Positions 19,301 through 27,617 of a DNA stretch of 64,000 nt are shown here, piece by piece. Origin of the DNA: a bacterium (GTDB taxonomy: Bacteria > Spirochaetota > Leptospiria > Leptospirales > Leptonemataceae); NCBI GenBank assembly GCA_024742665.1, contig JANSYA010000003.1:186001-250000 (forward strand), written 5' to 3'. The notes under the pieces were generated by a model, which worked only from the letters and a program-made list of their open reading frames with translations, was not told where the DNA came from and did no database searches. Within the stretch, counting starts at the first letter, position 1. Every line of letters begins with the position of its first letter. The translations under genes and the position numbers were made by a program.

Positions 19301-19786
19301 CCATTCCCGGGCCGCGTCTAAATCTTTCAGCACCGGACTGCCCGGCACGGTCGGCACGCCCTGGGCCCGGGCGAGAGCCAGCGCCGCCGCCTTATCGCCG
19401 AACAGCTGCAATGCCTCAGGATCCGGACCAACCCAGACGAGACCGGCGCGCTGACAGGCCTCCGCGAAGGCGGCACTCTCGCTCAGAAAGCCATAGCCAG
19501 GATGCAGCGCATCGCAGCCCTGCTCCCGGGCCGTCGCAATCAGCGCCTCGCCGTCGAGATAGGCGGCGGGACCGGCCACCCCGGCGACTGCGTGCACATC
19601 GAGCGATCGCAGGAGAATTTCGCCCGGAGCTTCATTTCGGGCAGAGACGCCGCAGGTTTCGATTCCCATGAGGCGGGCCGTGCGCGCGATCCGTACGGCG
19701 ATTTCGCCGCGATTGGCGATAAACAGACGCGCGATGGGCGAGCCGCTGGAATTACGAAAGCCTTGCCGGGAATCCACGATATACAA
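16331..19786 (-). CDS. fused acyl-CoA carboxylase (biotin carboxylase-BCCP-carboxyltransferase)
   Basis: 1151 residues carrying all parts of a biotin-dependent acyl-CoA carboxylase. Biotin carboxylase: about residues 18-470 (FIANRGEIAVRIARTAR, HPGYGFLSE, and a Gly-rich ATP loop near VAGGGGRGMRIV). Biotin carrier domain: around Lys547 in EAMKMEH. Carboxyltransferase N and C halves: about 620-1140 (GQRTARENIDDLCDPGSF, ending REKRKRMIDSW). It would make malonyl- or methylmalonyl-CoA from acetyl- or propionyl-CoA. Most bacteria use separate subunits; one-chain versions are less common. Such a product could feed the PKS genes, though they are not in one operon. The first codon is TTG 19786; GTG at 19777 is an alternative. 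Confidence 0.93.
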   Translation of the reverse strand: MYIVDSRQGFRNSSGSPIARLFIANRGEIAVRIARTARLMGIETCGVSARNEAPGEILLRSLDVHAVAGVAGPAAYLDGEALIATAREQGCDALHPGYGFLSESAAFAEACQRAGLVWVGPDPEALQLFGDKAAALALARAQGVPTVPGSPVLKDLDAAREWLERLGGVALLKAVAGGGGRGMRIVRDAAALETAFARASSEARTAFGAGDLYMERLLERARHIEVQIVADGQGGVAHLGERECTLQRRHQKLVEIAPAPGLAPPLRNTLWASALQLARAANYRGVGTFEFLIDDTAVHAGAEPRDSFVFIEANARLQVEHTVTEEVSGVDLVQAQILIAAGAALSELPGFAAAVDETKTEAASRGYAIQLRINAQSMDDAGLARPAQGKLERFETPGGPGVRVDTAAHAGYEAADGFDSLLAKLIVHRAEPDFARVLELARLALKEFCIAGIQTNLEFLQRLLDHPEVRAHRIYTRFVDEHWSEFIDASPKPAVGLSDPGKAGEGGAGDDRALIRAKLRGRIIEAVSEAFCKVRAGEELAVLEAMKMEHVIVAPRDGVLVAVHARAGDAVDEGQLLFEIEAQANDNAAAGAIGAGQAAVTASAPESASTASSAGPASRRIRADLKEVLDRRALGSDALRPRAVAKRHKRGQRTARENIDDLCDPGSFQEYGGLALAAQRRRRTLKELIQLSPADGLVAGVAAVNGELFGPGLETRAPNETTNPARCAVMSYDYTVFAGTQGAMNHKKTDRLIHVVRDLRLPFIVFAEGGGGRPGDTDVAVVAGLDLTTFRDYAGLSGIAPRIAIASGRCFAGNAALFGCSDITIATQDATIGMGGPVMVKGGGLGTFRAEEIGPAKRQAENGVVDVLVADEVEAVRTAKRALSYFQGSLSNFSCADSAKLRDAIPEKRLRAYDVRGVITGLADSHSVLELRRDFAPGMITALIRVGGRPMGLFANNPAHLAGAIDAPAADKAARFLQLCDAFDLPVLSLCDTPGIMVGPEAESQALVRHASRLFLAAGSISVPVFTIVLRKGYGLGAMAMAGGGFHAPVFTVAWPTGEFGAMGLEGAVSTGFQKELAEVKDWDERQRLFDRLVSEAYEQGKALNMASHLEIDDVIDPADSRDWILRGLKSLPPIVGWAAREKRKRMIDSW

Positions 19787-20016
19787 CCGCCTTGCCTTTG
19801 AATCTACGAATACTGAAGCGGCCCCGGGCCGACTTCGCGGGCAGGCTTGTCTTCCGGATCGGTCCTGTCACCCCGCAAATCGAGGCTCAACCTGGCAGTC
19901 TGTTCCGAAGCGCCAATCCCGGTCACCCGGGAAAGCCGGAACCGGCTGCGGCGGCTGCCTGCCTCCGATCGGCGAATTACTTCACGGCGAGGAACTCCAG
20001 GACAACGGGAACGACT

Positions 20017-20376
20017 ATGAATAATTTAGCAGAAGCCCGGACGCAAACGATCGCCGACCGCGATCTAAACTGGCATTCGATCGGCGACGCCGCGAATTTT
20101 CCAATCAACGCCGGCATCGCCGTAAAGGTCGACGATCGCCAGATCGCCGTTTATCGCTTTCGCGCGATCGGGCAGGACTCCGAAGCGCCGGTCGACGAGT
20201 GGTACGCCTGTGATAACACCTGTCCGCAGAAAAACGACAACGTGCTCGCATCGCGGTGTCTCTGGCAGCGATCGAGGCGCCCGGTGCACATCACAAATAT
20301 CATATTGCGCCGAATCATTTTTGATTTTCAAGCGAGCAAAGGCTGCTACAATCTGCGTTTGAGGAAAACCACATAA
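20017..20376 (+). pseudogene. nirD: truncated nitrite reductase small subunit (NirD-like)
   Basis: From ATG 20017 the first 75 or so residues follow the NirD Rieske-like fold: LNWHSIGDAANFPINAGIAV, QIAVYRF, EWYACDNTCPQKNDNVLASR. Right after VLASR, where relatives continue with RG and a G-D-x-x-G stretch to the second CP-H-K motif, this frame turns into unrelated residues. The +1 frame reads RGVSGSDRGA just there, suggesting a frameshift near 20255, but that frame also fails further on. The second conserved motif is missing and no nirB is nearby. The most likely reading is a decayed gene. The first motif is CPQ rather than CPH. Confidence 0.6.
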
Positions 20377-20527
20377 AGAATGTAGACGTCTCGGGCCGCG
20401 TCTTGAGTTATTGAAAAACGATCCGGCCCGGACAGCTTCAAGTCCAGACGCTTAAAGATTGTCGAAGCCGGGACTCTCGCCGATCGAAACATTCGACAGG
20501 CTTGCGGGCCTGACTCAGGAACTATTA

Positions 20528-22264
20528 ATGAAATCGAAACTAACCGCCATTCTCAGCATCACCCTTCTGCTCTGCGGCACCCCGCTCCTCGCTCAGGAAT
20601 ATTCCGGAGGCGAAGCGGACGCGACTGAAACCGCTCCGGAACCGGAGATTCCGCAGTGGCTGGACGGTCTGCGGGTCTTCGGCATGATCCGCTTTCGCCC
20701 GCAGTTCGAATCGAATTACGATTTCGACAAAACCAACGACGACGTGAACGAGTACGTGGGTTCGAAACTCTGGCTGGGAGTGGAAAAGGACTTCGGCGAC
20801 GACGTCATGGCGAAAATCTTGCTGCAGGATACGCGAATCTGGGGCGGGCAGCCCGGTTCCGATACCGGACTCAACACGGCCAATAACGGTACGAACGAAG
20901 CCCTGGACGTGCGCGAAGCCTTTATTCACATTAAAGATCTGGTCGGCCCGGTCGACCTGCGCGCCGGCCGGCAAATTATGCGCTACGGCGACAGACGCCT
21001 GGTGGGCAACACCGACTGGAACGACGTGGGCCGCAGCTTCGACGGCTTTCGTTTTATGTTCGATTCGAAATACTTCGACAGCCACCTGTGGGGCACCGTG
21101 CTCGGCGAAAGCGATTCGGGAACGGGCGGCAACGTCACTTCGGTCGGCAGTCAAAACAGCTCCGGCTTCACGACCGAGTGCGACCCGGTTACCGGAGTCT
21201 GCACATTAAACGCCAGCACCGTGCAGGAACTGGACGACGGCTATTTCACCGGATTCTACAACACGATTAAATTCGGCGAGTGGGTCCACACGGAGCTGTA
21301 CTATCTGGGACGCCATCTCAAATGGAAGCCCGCGTTCAATCCTGTGACTTTCGCGCCCAACGCGACCGTCGCCACCCAGGACCGCCGCCAGGACCGCGAC
21401 AATCTGCACACCTTCGGATCGCGTATCACGAACCGCACGGTCTCGAAAGGCGGTCGCAAAGTCGCCGTCATTCCCTTCGACTTTACTCTTGAATACGCTT
21501 ACCAGACCGGATCGACCGGCGTGCGCGTCGACCCGGACTGGGACACGGCTCAGGTCGCCGTGCCGGTGGATCCGACGCTCTTCAACGCCACGAACAATAA
21601 CTGCCAGGGCAGTTTCACGAACGGCAGCTGCCGCATCTATTCCGAGAAGCAGCGTTACGACGCCTTCGCCGCCGTGGCGGACGCGGGCTATACCATCAAC
21701 GACTTCGTGCGCATCGGCGCGGAGTACAACGTCGCTTCCGGCGATCCGGACCGCGCGGACGGCGCCGCCGCGACTTTCAACAATCTCTTTCCGGCGGCCC
21801 ACTATATCTGGGGCATCGCCGACCGGACCAGCTGGCAGAATATGATCGGCCGCAGTATCAACCTCCAGTTTTTCTTCGGCGCCTTCGGAACGCTCCGCAT
21901 GGCCTACTGGGAAGTGGACAAGCACACTCTGCAGGACGCGCAGTACGCCGTGACCACGGCTCCCCGCAACAATCTAACCACCGAGTCTCGCGAGAACGCT
22001 CGCTTCGGCGACATCCTCGACAGCAGCGGCAATATCACTTCGCGAGCGGTGGCGGGTTTGCGCCAGCATCTCTATAAAGAGTACGACATCTGGTACAATA
22101 TCAAATACAAAGGCGTCGACTGGGAATTCGGCTACAGCCTGATTCACGCCGGCGACGCCGTGGAAGAAGTGCTGGGCGATCGCCGCAATGTGGTTTGGGC
22201 GCGCGAAGATAAATTCGATCCGACCGCGCACTTCGCCTATCTGATGATGACCTACAAATTCTGA
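20528..22264 (+). CDS. outer-membrane beta-barrel protein, alginate-export/porin-like
   Basis: 578 residues from ATG 20528, with AGGAA 7 bases upstream and a clear signal peptide (KLTAILSITLLLCGTPLLAQ). The mature chain has alternating strands with aromatic girdles, such as GLRVFGMIRFRPQFESNYDF and FIHIKDLVGPVDLRAGRQIMRYGDRRLVGN, and ends YLMMTYKF with the terminal Phe needed for barrel assembly. The RAGRQ-x(3)-YGD-x-R-LVG stretch resembles the alginate export (AlgE-like) family. It probably passes a hydrophilic solute across the outer membrane; substrate unknown. The frame is open from a TTG at 20459, but that would put 23 residues before the signal peptide. Confidence 0.87.
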   Translation: MKSKLTAILSITLLLCGTPLLAQEYSGGEADATETAPEPEIPQWLDGLRVFGMIRFRPQFESNYDFDKTNDDVNEYVGSKLWLGVEKDFGDDVMAKILLQDTRIWGGQPGSDTGLNTANNGTNEALDVREAFIHIKDLVGPVDLRAGRQIMRYGDRRLVGNTDWNDVGRSFDGFRFMFDSKYFDSHLWGTVLGESDSGTGGNVTSVGSQNSSGFTTECDPVTGVCTLNASTVQELDDGYFTGFYNTIKFGEWVHTELYYLGRHLKWKPAFNPVTFAPNATVATQDRRQDRDNLHTFGSRITNRTVSKGGRKVAVIPFDFTLEYAYQTGSTGVRVDPDWDTAQVAVPVDPTLFNATNNNCQGSFTNGSCRIYSEKQRYDAFAAVADAGYTINDFVRIGAEYNVASGDPDRADGAAATFNNLFPAAHYIWGIADRTSWQNMIGRSINLQFFFGAFGTLRMAYWEVDKHTLQDAQYAVTTAPRNNLTTESRENARFGDILDSSGNITSRAVAGLRQHLYKEYDIWYNIKYKGVDWEFGYSLIHAGDAVEEVLGDRRNVVWAREDKFDPTAHFAYLMMTYKF

Positions 22265-22286
22265 TTCCGCCGCGGCGGCCCGGCCG

Positions 22287-24551
22287 TCACTGGCTTCGGA
22301 GCAAAGTCGATCGCGCGCGCCGCAGCCATCTCAGGCGACTGCGCGGCACGCGATCGGCGGCGATGTCGATGACGACGAAGGCGATATCGTCCCCGATGTG
22401 ATCGACTCCGCCGCTCCAGTCAATGACGGTGCGCATCAGCTTATCTGAAAAACGATCCGGCGACAGCGTCTCGTTCGCCGAAATAAAGGCCTTAAAACGA
22501 TCGAGGCCGAACTGCTCGGCTGTGTCGTCGTCCCGCGCGGCTTCGTAGACGCCGTCGGTGTACAGAATCACGCGATCCCCCTGCTCGACTTCCACGCGCT
22601 CGACGTCGAACTGCGCATTGGGCATCAGGCCCAGCAAACGGCCGTTGGGACGCAGTTCGATCAGCTCGCCGCTCGCCCGCTTTAGCAAGAACAGCGGCGG
22701 GTGGCCCGCGTTGCTCGTCGATAGCACCATGTGCTCCAAATCCAGATGGGCGTAGCAGCCCGTCACGAATTCGCCGCTGATATTATCCCGCAAAAGATCG
22801 TTCATACGCTCGAAGAGCGTGCCCGGCGGCGGCAGCTCGGTCTTCTGATACCAGAAAGCCAGCTTGACCATCGAAACGATCAGCGCCGCGGGAATCCCGT
22901 GCCCCGAAACATCCGCCAACAGGACGCCCACCTCCCCGCCGACTTCGCCCGAGTCACCCGCCGCTTCGGGCAGGTTCGTGCGAAAATCGTAGAAGTCGCC
23001 GCCGACGATCTGCATGGCGCGATAGCGAGCGGCGATGCGCAGACCCGGCACTTCCGGCGGCGCCACCGGAATCAAACTTTGCTGAATGCCCCGGGCCGTA
23101 TCCAGTTCCAGATGCAGGGCTTCGATATTTTCAGGCGAGCCGGCCGTGCGCTGCAGCTTGTTCGATATTGACTCGAACATGGCGAAGGCCCAGGTGAAAC
23201 GACGCGAAAGCATCGCCCCCTGAACCAATACGAATAAAAACAATGCCGGAGCGAAGAGCACCAGACCGCCGTGTTCGGTGCCGGCTACGGCGAACATATC
23301 GTATATGCCGGCGGCCACCAGAATCGCCACGCCGGGCAACGCGAGCTTCGCGCCTGGTTTGTCTGCTCGCCAGGCCCGCACGAGCACCCAGAGCGCCAGG
23401 GCGACGATCGCCACGGACCACGCGCGATATATTCCCAGAACGATCAGCGCGGACGGCGGCGGCGCCATCAGCAGGATGATTCCAATGCACACGGCGACGC
23501 CGTAGGCGATGCGCACCGCGAGTTTCCAGCGCGGTCCCGCAAACAGTTCGCAGACGAAATGAAAAAACACCGGCACGACGAAAGTAACGGCCAGGAGCTG
23601 GAGCCGGTCGATAAAAATCGAATGAATCGGAAAACCGGCGGAGTCGTTTAAGTACGCGAACAAAAAACGATCCCCCGAGACCGACACGACGATCGCTACG
23701 AGCAAACAAAACAGACCGAACAAAAGAAAGCTGCCCTCGCTCCGGCGCGCGAACCACAGACTCACGTACGAAAGACCGATCAGCCCGAAGGCGCCCAGAA
23801 TAAAAGCGTACCACGCCTGGTTTAATTCGAAGACCGCATGCATCTGAGCGGCCGAACCGATCCGCAGGACCGGACGCGCGGCCGGCGAATGCATTCCGAA
23901 AGACAGAGGTTCCGTGCCGCGCAGCGAATCCGGCGGCGGTCGAATCGCCGCGGGCTGGACCTGCCCCGCACCGATCAGACGAATTTCCAGACGGCCGGCG
24001 AAACCCTCTCGCGGAGTCAAATACAGCGTCCGGGATCGCAGGCGCGGCGCGAGACGGGCGTCGACGATATATGCGTCGGCGAAACGGTCTCCGGGAACCA
24101 GTCGATAGCCAGCGCTGTAGGGCAGCAAACGCAGACCGAGCCGCGGCGGGCGCTCGCCGGCCGCCGGCACGGGCACGCGAATCAAGATTCGTCGGGCGGG
24201 TACGCTCAGATTGGGATCCGGCGAGGCGCCGGGCGTGCCCGACGCGGGAACGTAGGAACTCCAACGGCGCAGGCGCACGGCTCCGTTGCGCCGCCAGTCG
24301 ACTCCCGAGGCGTCGAAAAGCGGACGGCCTTCGCCGTCAACGACCAGCGGCAGCTCCGAAATCCGCTCATCGGGAGGCAAGCGCGGCCCGTCGGCGGCGG
24401 GCATACAGGCCGGCAAGCTCGACAGTGCGATCGCCAGCGCGAAGCCCACGGCTCTGGACAAATCCCTCAGGGCCGGTCGCCGGCCAGGCGAGAAAGCCGC
24501 GAGACCGGGTCCTTTTTCATAACGCAAATCGCCGCTCAAGAAAGTTCCCAC
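22287..24551 (-). CDS. membrane sensor with 7TM domain and SpoIIE-type protein phosphatase
   Basis: 754 residues. The N-terminus has a hydrophobic segment ending SSLPAC, which could be a lipobox. Residues about 55-240 form an extracytoplasmic beta domain (7TMR-DISM extracellular type). Seven membrane helices follow (about 245-460), then a linker and a PP2C/SpoIIE phosphatase (about 485-735) with GGDFYDF, LLADVSGHGIPAALIVSM, GCYAHLDLE, YTDGVYEA and IGDDIAFVVI, which hold the metal-binding Asp residues. It would dephosphorylate a STAS antagonist in response to an outside signal. This architecture is common in Leptospira. The first codon is GTG 24551, with no clear ribosome site. Confidence 0.93.
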   Translation of the reverse strand: MGTFLSGDLRYEKGPGLAAFSPGRRPALRDLSRAVGFALAIALSSLPACMPAADGPRLPPDERISELPLVVDGEGRPLFDASGVDWRRNGAVRLRRWSSYVPASGTPGASPDPNLSVPARRILIRVPVPAAGERPPRLGLRLLPYSAGYRLVPGDRFADAYIVDARLAPRLRSRTLYLTPREGFAGRLEIRLIGAGQVQPAAIRPPPDSLRGTEPLSFGMHSPAARPVLRIGSAAQMHAVFELNQAWYAFILGAFGLIGLSYVSLWFARRSEGSFLLFGLFCLLVAIVVSVSGDRFLFAYLNDSAGFPIHSIFIDRLQLLAVTFVVPVFFHFVCELFAGPRWKLAVRIAYGVAVCIGIILLMAPPPSALIVLGIYRAWSVAIVALALWVLVRAWRADKPGAKLALPGVAILVAAGIYDMFAVAGTEHGGLVLFAPALFLFVLVQGAMLSRRFTWAFAMFESISNKLQRTAGSPENIEALHLELDTARGIQQSLIPVAPPEVPGLRIAARYRAMQIVGGDFYDFRTNLPEAAGDSGEVGGEVGVLLADVSGHGIPAALIVSMVKLAFWYQKTELPPPGTLFERMNDLLRDNISGEFVTGCYAHLDLEHMVLSTSNAGHPPLFLLKRASGELIELRPNGRLLGLMPNAQFDVERVEVEQGDRVILYTDGVYEAARDDDTAEQFGLDRFKAFISANETLSPDRFSDKLMRTVIDWSGGVDHIGDDIAFVVIDIAADRVPRSRLRWLRRARSTLLRSQ

Positions 24552-24699
24552 CGCCGGAAGCCTGTCCGCCCGGGGTCGGGAGGCAAGTCATTTTGACCGC
24601 CGGCCGGCAGATTACAGTTCGCCCATGCAAAATCAAAAAATCGCGAAAAGTGAAAAAACCGATTGCCAGGCGCGCCGGAGATTCTAAACAACAGATCCT

Positions 24700-26139
24700 G
24701 TGAAGTTAAGCGCTGAAATATCCACCCACATTACGAAACTATGTTCCGAGCTGCATTCGAAAGTCTCAGCTTTTACGGAACACGAGCTGGGTTCCCTCAA
24801 AGACGAACAAGGCCCGCTGGCCGCTCTCATCAAACAGCTGCGCAGCAGCGAAGCCGCGCTGATTGCGCGACTGGAAGACACCGCTCAAAACGCCGGCAAG
24901 CTCGGTGCGGATCAATCGGAAGCGAGCGGCGCCGCGCTGGAATTCGGTCTGGCCCTGGCCGTGATCGAAGAATCCCATCCGGAGCTCGCCCGCCTGCTGG
25001 GCTTGCCTGAACCGAAGATCACGCAAAAACACCTCGACTCGTTTCGCGATTTAATCGCCGCGGGCGTAGTCCTCAGCGACGGTACGATCGTCGGTTTCAG
25101 CAAGTACGAACAACTCGACCTCGGCTGGGCTTACGCTCCAATCAACTATATCTTCAATCTGATCGACAAAAACGCGATCGCGAAATTTCGCACCGGCAAT
25201 ATTGAAATCAAAGCGCCGTCTTCGACTCTGCGCGTCGGCGTCTACGGCGACTGGGGCACAGGATTTTTTCCGGACGGCAATCTGGACTCCCCCGCTCAAA
25301 TGGTGTTGGAGCAGCTGGAAAAGCAAAAATCCGACTATAATATTCATCTGGGCGATGTTTATTACGCCGGCACCGACCGACACCGCTGGCCGGCCGGGGA
25401 AGAAAAAGAAAACTTCATCGATTTAATCGCCGCTTCGAACTTAAAGAACAACCTGACCTTAAACTCCAATCACGAAATGTACGGCGGCATGAACGGCTAC
25501 TACGAAGCCCTGGACTCCGGAAATTTTTCGGGCCAGCAGGGCGTCGGGTACTTCGCCGTAGAATCCGATCACTGGATCTTACTGGGATTGGATTCCGCCT
25601 ACGACGCCACGTACGAAAATACGAAAGCGATCCTGTACATGGAAGGCGCCATTCGCGAAAAGGCCCAGCTTGAGTTTATCGCGGAGTACGGCAAACGGGG
25701 CAAGCCCGTAATTATCTTTACGCACCACGTATGCGTAGACTTCGACGGCACAAAAGCGACCGGACTCTGGAACGATGTGACCAACGCTCTCGGCCGCGCT
25801 CCAGAATTCTGGTACTTCGGGCACACGCACACCGGCGTCGCCTATTCCGATCAATCCTTTCCGGGCCAGCAGGGCTGCGTGGCGCGCATCCTGGGTCACG
25901 CAGCTATTCCGTACGGCAAAGCCCACGGCCTCTACGAAAAGAACGGTAAGCTCAAGCCCGTCGCGGACTGGGTCGCGCACGAACCCATGGACAAAGCCTT
26001 TCCCAATACGACGCCGGCTCAGGCGAATCGCGTTTTGAACGGCTTCGCGACTCTGGATTTGACTCCCACCGGATTGACCGAGACGATCTACAGCCAGACC
26101 GGTTCGGTCGTCTTCACGAAGTCTTTCGACTTCAGCTGA
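24700..26139 (+). CDS. calcineurin-like metallophosphoesterase
   Basis: 479 residues. After an N-terminal helical part of about 170 residues, the metallophosphoesterase core shows GDWG, HLGDVYYAG, NSNHEMYG, FTHHVCVDF and FGHTHTG, giving the full set of metal ligands except that the usual GNHE is SNHE. No signal peptide, so it is probably cytoplasmic. The substrate (protein, nucleotide or phospholipid phosphate) cannot be told. Start GTG 24700, divergent from the SpoIIE phosphatase; the ribosome site is not evident. An intrinsic terminator follows. Confidence 0.88.
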   Translation: MKLSAEISTHITKLCSELHSKVSAFTEHELGSLKDEQGPLAALIKQLRSSEAALIARLEDTAQNAGKLGADQSEASGAALEFGLALAVIEESHPELARLLGLPEPKITQKHLDSFRDLIAAGVVLSDGTIVGFSKYEQLDLGWAYAPINYIFNLIDKNAIAKFRTGNIEIKAPSSTLRVGVYGDWGTGFFPDGNLDSPAQMVLEQLEKQKSDYNIHLGDVYYAGTDRHRWPAGEEKENFIDLIAASNLKNNLTLNSNHEMYGGMNGYYEALDSGNFSGQQGVGYFAVESDHWILLGLDSAYDATYENTKAILYMEGAIREKAQLEFIAEYGKRGKPVIIFTHHVCVDFDGTKATGLWNDVTNALGRAPEFWYFGHTHTGVAYSDQSFPGQQGCVARILGHAAIPYGKAHGLYEKNGKLKPVADWVAHEPMDKAFPNTTPAQANRVLNGFATLDLTPTGLTETIYSQTGSVVFTKSFDFS

Positions 26140-26164
26140 GATCCCACGCGAACGAATCCCGGCG

Positions 26165-26185
26165 ACGCCGGCGCTGGCGTTTTTT
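26165..26185 (+). terminator. rho-independent terminator after the metallophosphoesterase gene
   Basis: ACGCC (26165-26169) pairs with GGCGT (26176-26180) around a 6-base loop, followed by a run of six T including the last paired base. It lies 26 bases after the stop codon. The stem is short but GC-rich. Confidence 0.65.
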
Positions 26186-26227
26186 GTATGGCGCAGGCAA
26201 GGGCCCGCACTCAGCCTGTCACTCATC

Positions 26228-26884
26228 ATGGAGTCAAAAACATCCACTCCCGGAACGCTCCGTATTCTCGCGGTCTGCGGCAGTCTGCGCAAGAAGTCGG
26301 TGAACGCTGCAGTCTTGCGGGCGGCGGCGCGACTGGCCTCCAGCGCAACCCTGAGGATCGACTCTGCCCTGGATATTGAAGTGGTCCTGGCGACTTCGCT
26401 TGCGGAGCTGCCACATTTTAACGAAGACGACGACTTCCCGGACGCGGCCCCGCGCACAGGGGAAGCCCGGGAATCGCACCCGGCGGTGGCTCGCTTCCGG
26501 GGCGAACTGACCCTGGCCGACGCGGTTCTGATCGCATCGCCGGAGTACGCCCACGGCTATCCCGGACTGTTAAAGAACGCTCTGGACTGGCTCGTCGGCA
26601 GCGGACAGCTCGTCGACAAACCGGTGGCGCTGAGCGTCGCATCTCCGGCGCATCTCGGTGGATTTCGCGCGCAGGCCACTCTGTTACAAATCCTGCAGGC
26701 GATGAACGCACGCGTGGTTGCGACGGCGAATTTCGCCGGAATTCGCGCAAAGCTGGACCGGGCGGGAGAGGTCTCGGACGAATCGACTTTGTCCGAGCTC
26801 CGTCGAATTCTGGAGGCCCTGGCGGCGGCCGTCCAACAGAAGCGGGAATCGGGCGACGAAAGGATTGACTCCCAATCCGCCTGA
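26228..26884 (+). CDS. NAD(P)H-dependent FMN reductase
   Basis: 218 residues of the flavodoxin-like FMN reductase family (SsuE/ChrR/ArsH-like). The FMN phosphate loop is CGSLRKKSVNAAVLRAA, and SPEYAHGYPGLLKNALDWLV is the second conserved flavin-binding loop. It would reduce FMN, quinones or similar acceptors in the cytoplasm. It lies just upstream of a TetR gene and a P450 gene on the same strand, so it could take part in the same redox response, but this is inference. Confidence 0.9.
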   Translation: MESKTSTPGTLRILAVCGSLRKKSVNAAVLRAAARLASSATLRIDSALDIEVVLATSLAELPHFNEDDDFPDAAPRTGEARESHPAVARFRGELTLADAVLIASPEYAHGYPGLLKNALDWLVGSGQLVDKPVALSVASPAHLGGFRAQATLLQILQAMNARVVATANFAGIRAKLDRAGEVSDESTLSELRRILEALAAAVQQKRESGDERIDSQSA

Positions 26885-26903
26885 GAGGTCTCATCGTTTC
26901 ATC

Positions 26904-27617
26904 ATGCTGGACAAGCAGCGGGCTCGAAATCCCGAAGAAAAAGAACACCGCAAACAATCGATCGTCGAGGCGCTGGAACGTCTGCTCGAACGCGAACTGC
27001 ATCCACTCCCGTCCGCAAACGACATCGCGCGCGAAGCCGGCGTAACTAAAGGCGTCATCTATTTCTATTTTAATACGCGCGAAGAAATATTTTTGACCTT
27101 ATTATTACAAATCGGCGAACGCGTCTTCCAGCGGATGCTGGCCGCCGTGCAGCGCGAACCCTACGATCGTGAACACGTGAAGACCGAGCTGATTACAGCC
27201 TGTTCCACTCACCCGGTTTTTATGCAGCTGGGCTTGCTTGCGCCGGGCATTCTGGAAGCGAATGTTTCCGACGGTTTTATACGCGAGTTTAAAGTCGAAA
27301 GCGGCCGTCAGTTTGAAAACATCGCGATGGCCATCGCCGAGCACGAAGACGATATCGACATCGCTCTGTGCCGTAAATTTTTTCTGCGCTTCTATTTTCT
27401 CGCGCTCTATTACTGGAAACACCACCATCCGCCGGAAGCAGTGGTGCGGGCTTTCCAGGGCGACCTGCCCTGGATACTACAGGGCGATCTACGCAGCGAA
27501 CTATCGGAAACTTTCGACTGGCTGTGGGCCGGCATGCGCGCCGCGGAACGATCGCCCCAAAATGCCGATGCCGCTCCAGCGCCAAAGCGCAAAGCCGCCG
27601 GGAGCGCTCGCAAGTGA
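26904..27617 (+). CDS. TetR-family transcriptional regulator
   Basis: 237 residues from ATG 26904. The N-terminal helix-turn-helix is recognisable in RKQSIVEALERLL and IAREAGVTKGVIYFYFNTRE. The C-terminal part is the helical ligand and dimer domain, ending in a basic Ala/Lys tail. Its stop overlaps the GTG start of the P450 gene by four bases, so regulator and enzyme are co-translated and it probably controls its own operon. The frame extends further upstream, over the end of the FMN reductase gene, but without TetR-like sequence. Confidence 0.9.
   Translation: MLDKQRARNPEEKEHRKQSIVEALERLLERELHPLPSANDIAREAGVTKGVIYFYFNTREEIFLTLLLQIGERVFQRMLAAVQREPYDREHVKTELITACSTHPVFMQLGLLAPGILEANVSDGFIREFKVESGRQFENIAMAIAEHEDDIDIALCRKFFLRFYFLALYYWKHHHPPEAVVRAFQGDLPWILQGDLRSELSETFDWLWAGMRAAERSPQNADAAPAPKRKAAGSARK

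Noticed and set aside
19792..20016. Upstream extension of the nirD-like frame
   Set aside because: The residues before ATG 20017 are Pro/Arg/Ala-rich and unlike NirD, which starts normally at about this point.
20540..21154. Minus-strand open frame of about 200 codons inside the outer-membrane barrel gene
   Set aside because: The opposite strand encodes a clear signal peptide and beta-barrel; the antisense frame has no family pattern.
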